Source: UBA4292 sp964648695 (GTDB lineage: Bacteria > Bacillota > Clostridia > Lachnospirales > Lachnospiraceae). Taken from it: a DNA stretch of 12,183 nt. The notes under the pieces were generated by a model. The model ran no database searches. It was not told the origin of the DNA and worked only from the letters and a program-made list of their open reading frames with translations. The DNA is taken from positions 1 to 12,183 of the forward strand of contig CAZYLH010000043.1 in NCBI GenBank assembly GCA_964648695.1, given 5' to 3'. Shown piece after piece: positions 6,798 to 12,183 of this stretch (positions are counted from its first letter, which is position 1; every line of letters begins with the position of its first letter). Position numbers and translations under genes: made by a program.

Positions 6798-8420
6798 GTG
6801 AAAAGAATTTATTACAATGGGGAGGTTTACACCGGAACCCTTCCTCTGGTTGAGGCTTTTATAGAAGAAGACGGTCACTTCACATTTGCAGGAAGCAGTA
6901 AAGAAGCGCTTGCAAAGCAGACGGATGCGGATGAGCTTATTGACCTTGAGGGAAAATTTGTCTGCAGCGGCTTTAATGACAGCCACATGCACCTTTTGGG
7001 CTTTGGAAAATTCTTATCATACGCCCCGCTCTTAGAGCACACAGACAGCCTTGCTGACATGATCAAATGCATGCAGGACTTTGCTACAGGGCATCCGTCT
7101 AACAACGATGGATGGATTATGGGCAGGGGTTGGAATCAGGATTACTTTACTGACGCTAACAGAATGCCAAACCGCTATGATCTAGACCAAGTGTCCACGG
7201 ACGCGCCCGTATGCGCCGTGAGAGCCTGCGGCCACTGCCTGGTGGTAAACAGCAAGGCGCTCTCTCTTTTAGGAATAGACGGCAATACGCCACAGCCTGA
7301 CGGCGGACACATCGGTATGGAAAACGGCATACCGGACGGCAGATTTTATGACAACGCTATGGACCTTATCTATAGCTCCATTCCCGCTCCAGATAAGGCA
7401 CATATTAAATCCCTGATACTTACCGCGTGCAGGGCTCTAAACAGCTACGGTATTACCAGCTGTCAGACGGATGATTACTCTTCATTCCACGGCGTGCCTT
7501 GGACGATGATAAACGAGGCATATAAAGAGCTTGAGGCAGAAGGACTTCTTAGCGTCAGGATATATGAGCAGAGCAATTTCCCTTCCCTTAAGACTTTAAA
7601 GGAATTTGTAGAGGCTGGAAATGTTACCGGAACCGGAAGCGATCGCTTTAAGATTGGCCCCTTAAAAATGATCGGGGACGGCTCTCTTGGTGCAAGAACC
7701 GCATTTTTAAGCAGGCCCTATGCCGATGATCCCTCTACCTGCGGCATATCGGTATTTACTCAGGAGGCCATGGACGAAATGGTAAGCTATGCCAATTCCC
7801 ACGGGATGCAGGTGGCAATTCACGCAATAGGCGACGGCTGTCTTGACCGCGTGCTTAATGCCTACGAAAAGGCTCTTAAGGAGTGTCCCAGAGATGATCA
7901 CCGCCACGGCATCGTCCACTGTCAGATCTCCAGAAAAGATCAGCTTGAAAAAATTGTAGCAATGAACCTGCACGTATATGCCCAGGGCATTTTCCTGGAT
8001 TATGATATACATGTAGTTGAGGAACGTGTTGGAAAAGAGCTGGCATCCACCAGCTACAGCTGGAAGACGCTTATGGAGATGGGCGCGACTGTGAGCAACA
8101 GCACTGACTGCCCGATAGAATCCCCGGATGTCTTAGCATGTATCCAGTGCACAGTCACCAGAAAAACCCTAAAAGATCACATAGGGCCCTATCTTTACGA
8201 CCAACGCTTTACCATACAGGAGGCCCTTAACAGCTACACCTCTGCCGGTGCTTTTGCAAGCTTTGAGGAAAATGATAAAGGGCGTATTGCCCCCCAAATG
8301 GCAGCGGACTTTGTTATTCTGGGAGAAAATCCCTTTAGCGTAGCCCCAGAAAGCCTTAAAGATATCCCCGTAAAAGCTACTTATCTTGCTGGCGTACAGG
8401 TGTATTCCGCTAAAGAATAG
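6798..8420 (+). CDS. YtcJ-like metal-dependent amidohydrolase
   Basis: A 540-residue protein of the amidohydrolase superfamily (amidohydrolase 3, YtcJ/N-substituted formamide deformylase-like group), expected to be cytosolic. It starts at GTG after AGAGGAG. Metal-site residues are visible: H63 and H65 in DSHMH, H342 in AIHAIGDG, H374 in GIVHC and D437 in STDCPIESPD. K290 in the LKMIGDGSLGART segment is the candidate bridging lysine. The N- and C-terminal parts form the usual composite beta domain (C-terminal ADFVILGENPF). The gene is 12 bp after the symporter and 10 bp before csoR, so probably shares the lysine-regulated transcript. Reaction: hydrolysis of a C-N bond in an unknown substrate, perhaps an N-acylated compound brought in by the symporter. 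That link is inference. Confidence 0.88.
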   Translation: MKRIYYNGEVYTGTLPLVEAFIEEDGHFTFAGSSKEALAKQTDADELIDLEGKFVCSGFNDSHMHLLGFGKFLSYAPLLEHTDSLADMIKCMQDFATGHPSNNDGWIMGRGWNQDYFTDANRMPNRYDLDQVSTDAPVCAVRACGHCLVVNSKALSLLGIDGNTPQPDGGHIGMENGIPDGRFYDNAMDLIYSSIPAPDKAHIKSLILTACRALNSYGITSCQTDDYSSFHGVPWTMINEAYKELEAEGLLSVRIYEQSNFPSLKTLKEFVEAGNVTGTGSDRFKIGPLKMIGDGSLGARTAFLSRPYADDPSTCGISVFTQEAMDEMVSYANSHGMQVAIHAIGDGCLDRVLNAYEKALKECPRDDHRHGIVHCQISRKDQLEKIVAMNLHVYAQGIFLDYDIHVVEERVGKELASTSYSWKTLMEMGATVSNSTDCPIESPDVLACIQCTVTRKTLKDHIGPYLYDQRFTIQEALNSYTSAGAFASFEENDKGRIAPQMAADFVILGENPFSVAPESLKDIPVKATYLAGVQVYSAKE

Positions 8421-8430
8421 GAGCGTTAAG

Positions 8431-8706
8431 ATGAAACAATGTATGGATGCCAAAAATCTGCACCGCAGATTAAAAAAGATAATCGGACAAGTTCAGGCGA
8501 TCGATAGAATGATTGATGAGAATGTTCCCTGTGAAGATGTTCTATCCCAGATCAACGCCGCCAAATCCGCATTGCACAAATGCGGGCAGGTGGTTTTGGA
8601 GGGACATATTAAGCATTGTGTAAAGGACGGAATAGAGCACGGAGACGCGGACAAAACGATTGAAGATTTTACCAAAGCGGTTGAGCGCTTCGCAAACATG
8701 GGATGA
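8431..8706 (+). CDS. csoR: CsoR-family copper-sensing transcriptional repressor
   Basis: A 91-residue helical regulator of the CsoR/RcnR family. The start at 8431, preceded by GGAG, is preferred to an upstream in-frame ATG at 8386 that lies inside the amidohydrolase gene. The Cu(I) ligand triad of CsoR is intact: C34 (VPCEDVL), H59 and C63 (GHIKHC, His-x3-Cys). DNA-binding basic residues are in the N-terminal helix (HRRLKK). Family members release DNA on binding Cu(I). The probable target is the promoter at 8812-8863, which carries two inverted operator-like sites ahead of a metal ATPase. The gene appears cotranscribed with the amidohydrolase, 10 bp upstream, and no operator is seen ahead of csoR itself. 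Confidence 0.9.
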   Translation: MKQCMDAKNLHRRLKKIIGQVQAIDRMIDENVPCEDVLSQINAAKSALHKCGQVVLEGHIKHCVKDGIEHGDADKTIEDFTKAVERFANMG

Positions 8707-8757
8707 TGCCGGGCAGGATCATGCGAGTGCGTAGCACGAAACAATCCGTAGGCATCA
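8704..8757 (+). other. Nested hairpin at the csoR stop codon
   Basis: TGATGCC (8704-8710) pairs perfectly with GGCATCA (8751-8757). Inside it GGAT (8715-8718) pairs with ATCC (8744-8747), and GTGC-GTA-GCAC closes the tip. The three helices are nested on one axis and the outer one includes the csoR stop codon. No U tract follows, so it is not a terminator. It could be an mRNA 3'-end structure, an RNase site or part of a small RNA. Confidence 0.4.
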
Positions 8758-8773
8758 TGGCAGAGGATAGCTT

Positions 8774-8805
8774 AAAAGCAGCCTTAACCGGCTGCTTTTT
8801 CTTTT
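8774..8805 (+). terminator. Intrinsic terminator of the symporter-amidohydrolase-csoR operon
   Basis: AAAAGCAGCC (8774-8783), loop TTAACC and GGCTGCTTTT (8790-8799) form a 10-bp stem running into a T-rich tract. It ends the riboswitch operon 7 bases before the -35 box of the ATPase promoter. Confidence 0.88.
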
Positions 8806-8811
8806 GCTCTA

Positions 8812-8841
8812 TTGACAAACCCATACCCCCTATGGTATCGT
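8812..8841 (+). promoter_or_regulatory. Promoter of the metal ATPase gene
   Basis: TTGACA at 8812-8817 is a perfect -35 box. The best -10 candidate is TATCGT (8836-8841) with an 18-base spacer. The spacer and -10 box are covered by the first CsoR-like operator, so repressor binding would occlude RNA polymerase. Confidence 0.7.
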
Positions 8842-8863
8842 ATGCCCATACCACAGGGGGTAT
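8823..8863 (+). promoter_or_regulatory. Two inverted CsoR-type operator sites
   Basis: Site 1 is ATACCCCCTATGGTAT (8823-8838) and site 2 is ATACCACAGGGGGTAT (8848-8863). Site 2 is the reverse complement of site 1 except at one base. Each has the C-run/G-run with flanking ATACC/GGTAT seen in CsoR-family boxes. Their centres are 25 bp apart, and the first overlaps the promoter while the second lies near the expected transcription start. With csoR just upstream, this is the probable metal-responsive control region of the ATPase. Confidence 0.8.
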
Positions 8864-8879
8864 AGAAGGGGGCTCTTTC

Positions 8880-10763
8880 ATGAAAGAATTTATGGAAAAA
8901 CTTGAACATCTACTTGAAATCGGCGGTACCAAAAAAGACATCACTCTTCTTGTCATTTCAGGCATTGCTCTGATTTTTAGTTTGACAGGCGTACTTGACT
9001 TTCTGCCTTTTGACATCGCCTGGGTTTCAGTCATTTTATGTGGCGTGCCGATCATTTTAGAGGCGATTATCGGGCTTGTCACAGCGTTTGATATCAAGGC
9101 CGATGTGTTGGTGTCGCTTGCACTGATCGCCTCTGTCTGCATCGGAGAGGATTTCGCGGCGGGCGAGGTTGCCTTTATCATGCAGCTTGGCGCTCTTCTA
9201 GAGGATCTAACTGTGGCAAGAGCAAGAGCGGGCATTGAAAAGTTGGTAAAGCTTACTCCCCAGACGGCAAGAGTTATCTCGGGGGATAGCGAGACGATCA
9301 TCCCCGCAAGCGAGGTAAAAATAGGGGATATTCTCCGCGTTCTTCCGGGCGAGGGTATCGCCGTTGACGGCATAATCACCTCAGGACAGACCTCCATTGA
9401 CCAGGCGATTATGACGGGCGAGCCCATCCCCGTAGATAAGACAGTCGGCGATGTGGTCTCAAGCGGAACCGTAAACCGGTTTGGCACCTTTGAGATGAGA
9501 GCGACAAAGGTCGGCGAGGACAGCTCCATTCAGAGAATGATAAGCCTTGTGCAGTCGGCAGATGCTGGAAAAGCCAAAATTGTAGGCTTAGCTGACAGAT
9601 GGGCAACCTGGATCGTTGTGATCGCTCTGACTGTGGCCGTACTAACCTGGGCAATAACTGGTAAGATCATCCGCGCAGTTACCGTTCTCGTTGTATTTTG
9701 CCCCTGCGCCCTGGTGCTTGCAACACCCACCGCGATCATGGCGGCAATCGGCAACGCCACAAAGCACAGCTTCCTTGTGCGTGAGGGAGATGCCTTAGAG
9801 CGCCTGGCAAAAATTTCAAAGATCACCTTTGATAAAACCGGAACTCTGACCTACGGAACGCCAAAGGTTGTCGCTGCAAAATCTCTCTCTAGTAGCTTTA
9901 CAGAGCCAGACATTTACACACTTGCCGCCGCCGCGGAGCAGTTTTCAGAGCATCCGCTTGGAAAGGCGATTGTAAACTGCTACAAACAGCAGATAAATGC
10001 CCCTGCTTTTAAGGTAACGGATTTTGAAATGCAGCCAGGGCGCGGCGTATACGCTACGGTAAATGGAAAGCGCATTATCGCCGGCAATATGGATATGATG
10101 AGTGAGAACAAAATTGCCTGTCAAATAACACCCGAGATTCAGGAATTTTTAAACACTGGAAGCACCATAACCTACATTGCCGCAGATGGCGCAGTTATAG
10201 GCTATCTTGCATTGTCAGATTCCATCCGCAAAGAGAGCAAAGAAATGCTTGACGCTTTGCAAAGCTGCGGTGTTCAGCCCGTACTCCTTACTGGTGACAA
10301 TGAAAATTCTGCGAACAGCATCGCTAAGCTTTTGGGAATAAGCGAGGTATATGCAAACTGCCTGCCCGAGGATAAGCTAAAGTTGATTGAAAAATATCAG
10401 GCGGATGAACAGCCCGTTTGTATGATTGGAGACGGCATCAACGATGCTCCTGCCTTAAAAAAAGCAAATGTCGGCATCGCAATGGGCGGCATCGGAAGCG
10501 ATATTGCGGTGGATGCGGCAGATATTGTGCTGGTGGACGATGAAGTCAAGGAGCTTCCTCATTTGATAGCGCTTTCCAAACGAATGATGAGCACGATAAA
10601 GATAAACATGACCTTCTCAATGGCCCTCAATTTCCTTGCAATCGCGCTTGCGATGACAGGCATTCTAAACCCCGTTCTAGGCGCCCTTGTCCACAATGCG
10701 GGATCCGTGCTTGTAATTACCAATTCAGCACTTCTGTTAAAGTGGAGGGAAAGAAAATCATGA
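8880..10763 (+). CDS. P1B-type heavy-metal translocating ATPase (metal efflux pump)
   Basis: A 627-residue membrane ATPase. The start at 8880 follows AGAAGGGGG and leaves the operators outside the gene; the in-frame ATG at 8703 would run through them. Motifs are TGE (179-181, actuator), CPC (274-276, TM6 metal site), DKTGT with phosphorylated D318, HP (358-359, nucleotide domain) and GDGINDAP (517-524). There is no N-terminal HMA domain and no His-rich N terminus. TM8 carries HNAGS (605-609) instead of the MxxSS of Cu+ pumps or the DxG of Zn/Cd pumps. The adjacent csoR and its operators argue for copper export, but the TM8 motif makes another metal (Zn, Mn, Fe) possible. I leave the gene symbol blank for that reason. 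It ends tail-to-tail with fruK, overlapping by 6 bp. Confidence 0.93.
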   Translation: MKEFMEKLEHLLEIGGTKKDITLLVISGIALIFSLTGVLDFLPFDIAWVSVILCGVPIILEAIIGLVTAFDIKADVLVSLALIASVCIGEDFAAGEVAFIMQLGALLEDLTVARARAGIEKLVKLTPQTARVISGDSETIIPASEVKIGDILRVLPGEGIAVDGIITSGQTSIDQAIMTGEPIPVDKTVGDVVSSGTVNRFGTFEMRATKVGEDSSIQRMISLVQSADAGKAKIVGLADRWATWIVVIALTVAVLTWAITGKIIRAVTVLVVFCPCALVLATPTAIMAAIGNATKHSFLVREGDALERLAKISKITFDKTGTLTYGTPKVVAAKSLSSSFTEPDIYTLAAAAEQFSEHPLGKAIVNCYKQQINAPAFKVTDFEMQPGRGVYATVNGKRIIAGNMDMMSENKIACQITPEIQEFLNTGSTITYIAADGAVIGYLALSDSIRKESKEMLDALQSCGVQPVLLTGDNENSANSIAKLLGISEVYANCLPEDKLKLIEKYQADEQPVCMIGDGINDAPALKKANVGIAMGGIGSDIAVDAADIVLVDDEVKELPHLIALSKRMMSTIKINMTFSMALNFLAIALAMTGILNPVLGALVHNAGSVLVITNSALLLKWRERKS

Positions 10764-11663
10764 AAATGTATTCATCAAGGCACTAATTTCCTTATCCGTA
10801 GCTAGACCAATAGAAAACGCGGTGGCAGATCCGGCGGCGGCGCCTAGGCGATGAGCGTAGGCGTAGTCGCCTTTTTTTAGCCATCCTGCCAGGAAACCCG
10901 CCACCATGGAATCTCCGGCCCCCACTGAGTTGTACACCTCTCCTTCAGGGACGCCCAAGCGGTGGCTCTTTCCCGTCTCATCGAGCAGTAAAGACCCCTC
11001 CCCCGCCATGGAAACCAAGACGTTTCGTGCTCCCTGCTCCTGAAGCTTTGCGGCGCATTCTAAAATTTCCTGATCACTCTTTAGCTCTCTTCCAAAAATT
11101 TCTCCCAGCTCTATATTGTTTGGCTTAATAAGGAAAGGCCGATACTCCAATACCTTGCTTAAAAGCTCCCCGGCAGCATCCACTGCGGCTAAAATCCCCC
11201 TTCCTTTAAGCCGTGCCAGTATCCGCTCATAAATATCGCTCGGAAGGGTAGTCGGTATGGAGCCAGATACCACTAAAATATCCCCTCCCCGCAGCTTATC
11301 AAGCTTTAAAAACATCTCACTAAGCGCTTCCTCGCTGATATCCGGCCCCCGTCCGTTTATCTCGGTCTCGCTTCCTGCTTTTATCTTCACATTAATTCTG
11401 GTCAGACCTTCCTTTAACCAGATAAAATCCGTGCGAATGCCGTTTTTTTGCAGTCCCTCCTGAAGTTCCCTGCCGGTAAAACCCGCGAGGAACCCTAACG
11501 CCACATTTTCCACGCCCAGGTTTTTCAAAACAATGGAAACATTTATCCCCTTACCGCCAAGCCAAAGCTCCTCATCGACACTACGGTTGACTTCTCCTAC
11601 CTTAAAGGCGTCCATACGGACCACATAATCCAGAGCCGGATTGAATGTTACCGTATAAATCAT
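10758..11663 (-). CDS. fruK: PfkB-family sugar-phosphate kinase, probably 1-phosphofructokinase
   Basis: A 301-residue cytosolic kinase expected to phosphorylate fructose 1-phosphate to fructose 1,6-bisphosphate with ATP. The N terminus TVTFNPALD (4-12) and GGKGIN (36-41) match the 1-phosphofructokinase/LacC branch of the PfkB family. The anion hole and catalytic base are in SVGAGDS, with D251. KPNNIELGEIFG near residue 180 is also typical. The ATG at 11663 follows AAGGAGGT. It stands alone: no fruR or fructose PTS gene is next to it in the window, so tagatose-6-phosphate kinase cannot be excluded. It has its own promoter and converges on the ATPase gene. Confidence 0.87.
   Translation of the reverse strand: MIYTVTFNPALDYVVRMDAFKVGEVNRSVDEELWLGGKGINVSIVLKNLGVENVALGFLAGFTGRELQEGLQKNGIRTDFIWLKEGLTRINVKIKAGSETEINGRGPDISEEALSEMFLKLDKLRGGDILVVSGSIPTTLPSDIYERILARLKGRGILAAVDAAGELLSKVLEYRPFLIKPNNIELGEIFGRELKSDQEILECAAKLQEQGARNVLVSMAGEGSLLLDETGKSHRLGVPEGEVYNSVGAGDSMVAGFLAGWLKKGDYAYAHRLGAAAGSATAFSIGLATDKEISALMNTFS
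10859..10878 (+). terminator. Possible plus-strand terminator inside fruK
   Basis: AGGCG-TAGT-CGCCT followed by seven Ts, on the ATPase strand about 95 bases past the ATPase stop. It would end the ATPase mRNA antisense to fruK. Because the bases also encode fruK (two Lys codons give the T run), this could be coincidence. Confidence 0.4.
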
Positions 11664-11724
11664 ATATCAGACCTCCTTAATAATGTGTTTTATATAGCTC
11701 TTATCAGTTTCTTTTGTTGTTTTT

Positions 11725-11753
11725 TAGATATCATCGCCATCGCCCATTGTCAA
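11725..11753 (-). promoter_or_regulatory. Promoter of fruK
   Basis: On the minus strand TTGACA (11753-11748), a 17-base spacer and TATCTA (11730-11725). The expected start is near 11718, giving a 5' leader of about 55 bases with no clear structure. Confidence 0.78.
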
Positions 11754-11905
11754 TCCTTTTTACCTCATTTTCAATCACATAATCACACCGCTTTTTTTAT
11801 TTTTCACAATTTAGGATAAAAAAATTTCATCAAACAGATCTTGCACCTTTTTTAAGATTTTTGTAGCACGGTGTAACCCGTAAACTGTGCAATTAAAAAA
11901 AATGC
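11754..11905. other. AT-rich intergenic stretch between the fruK and amt promoters
   Basis: About 150 bases with no credible gene. The only structure I see is TTGCAC (11841-11846) facing GTGCAA (11887-11892), with ACGG/CCGT inside. This could be an operator or, if transcription starts upstream of 11841, an extra leader hairpin. Confidence 0.4.
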
Positions 11906-11934
11906 TTGACATATCTGTGAGTTTATACTAGTAT
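11906..11934 (+). promoter_or_regulatory. Promoter of the ammonium transporter gene
   Basis: TTGACA (11906-11911), a 17-base spacer and TAGTAT (11929-11934). The predicted start near 11941 is only about 6 bases before the leader terminator stem. Confidence 0.8.
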
Positions 11935-11946
11935 TGAGGTCGAGTG

Positions 11947-11989
11947 AAGCAAAGACGTTTCGGTTCGAAGCGTCTTTGCTTTTTTTATT
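11947..11989 (+). terminator. Strong leader terminator upstream of amt (attenuator)
   Basis: AAGCAAAGACGTTTCG (11947-11962), loop GTT and CGAAGCGTCTTTGCTT (11966-11981) form a 16-bp stem with one G-U pair, followed by a T tract. It lies between the promoter and amt, about 40 bases before the gene, so full-length transcription needs antitermination or readthrough. No alternative pairing partner is visible in the short leader. Confidence 0.85.
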
Positions 11990-12025
11990 ACATTTTAAGT
12001 TTACATAAGAAGGAGGATGTGTGTT

Positions 12026-12183
12026 ATGGAATTTTCATTGGTTGATACTCTGTGGGTCTTTCTGGCTGCCATACTGGTGTTCTTTATGAACCTGGGATTT
12101 GCCAGCGTCGAAGCTGGTTTTGCCAGAGCCAAAAACACGGTAAATATTCTTTCAAAGAACTTTATCGTATTCGCAGTTTCATC
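12026..12183 (+). CDS. amt: Ammonium transporter, 5' end only
   Basis: The first 52 codons of an Amt/MEP/Rh-family ammonium channel, cut off by the end of the window. The ATG follows AAGGAGGATG. The N-terminal helix shows the family pattern: LWVFLAAILVFFMNLGFA, then EAGFARAKNTVNILSKN, matching the W-LVF-M--GFA--EAGF-R-KN-N signature of the first two helices. Position after a terminator-containing leader suggests control by nitrogen status. Confidence 0.92.
   Translation, partial: MEFSLVDTLWVFLAAILVFFMNLGFASVEAGFARAKNTVNILSKNFIVFAVS

Noticed and set aside
8703..8879. Upstream in-frame extension of the ATPase from the ATG at 8703
   Set aside because: It would translate a terminator, a promoter and two operators; 8880 has the ribosome binding site.
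8669..9529. Minus-strand 286-codon open frame
   Set aside because: It is the antisense shadow of the ATPase gene, rich in Ser, Pro and Thr, with no family motif and no ribosome binding site.

Overview
This 12.2 kb window looks like chromosomal DNA of a low-to-mid GC Firmicute, most likely a Clostridia member close to the Lachnospiraceae. That placement is inferred from strong AGGAGG-type ribosome binding sites, TTGACA/TATAAT-like promoters, intrinsic terminators, a lysine riboswitch and Firmicute-type protein families. No rRNA, tRNA, CRISPR array, insertion sequence or phage gene is visible. The region reads as ordinary core and accessory metabolism with several RNA-level control devices.

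Positions 29-4522 (minus strand) hold a complete polyamine ABC transporter operon in the order potA-potB-potC-potD, with 4-bp stop/start overlaps at the last two junctions. A 41-codon gene overlaps the potA start, has an ideal ribosome binding site and encodes a Lys/Arg-flanked hydrophobic segment. It contains a 10-bp hairpin followed by a short U tract. It is preceded by a leader of about 300 nt from a TTGACA-17-TAGACT promoter. The first part of that leader can form several mutually exclusive helices. I could not assign it to any RNA family I know, and it is the best candidate here for an undescribed element.

Positions 4976-8706 (plus strand) run divergently. A consensus promoter, a clear lysine riboswitch and an intrinsic terminator precede an AGCS-family sodium:amino-acid symporter, a YtcJ-like amidohydrolase and a CsoR-family metal sensor, spaced as one operon. 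The arrangement implies that the symporter and hydrolase respond to lysine.

Positions 8704-10878 hold a nested hairpin at the csoR stop codon, an intrinsic terminator, and a promoter overlapped by two inverted copies of a CsoR-type operator. These lead into a P1B metal-transport ATPase with a CPC motif, no N-terminal metal-binding domain and an unusual TM8 motif. It ends tail-to-tail with, and overlaps by 6 bp, a minus-strand PfkB sugar kinase (probably 1-phosphofructokinase) that has its own promoter.

Positions 11906-12183 (plus strand) hold a promoter followed almost at once by a 16-bp hairpin plus U tract, then the truncated 5' end of an ammonium transporter gene. This suggests attenuation of amt.
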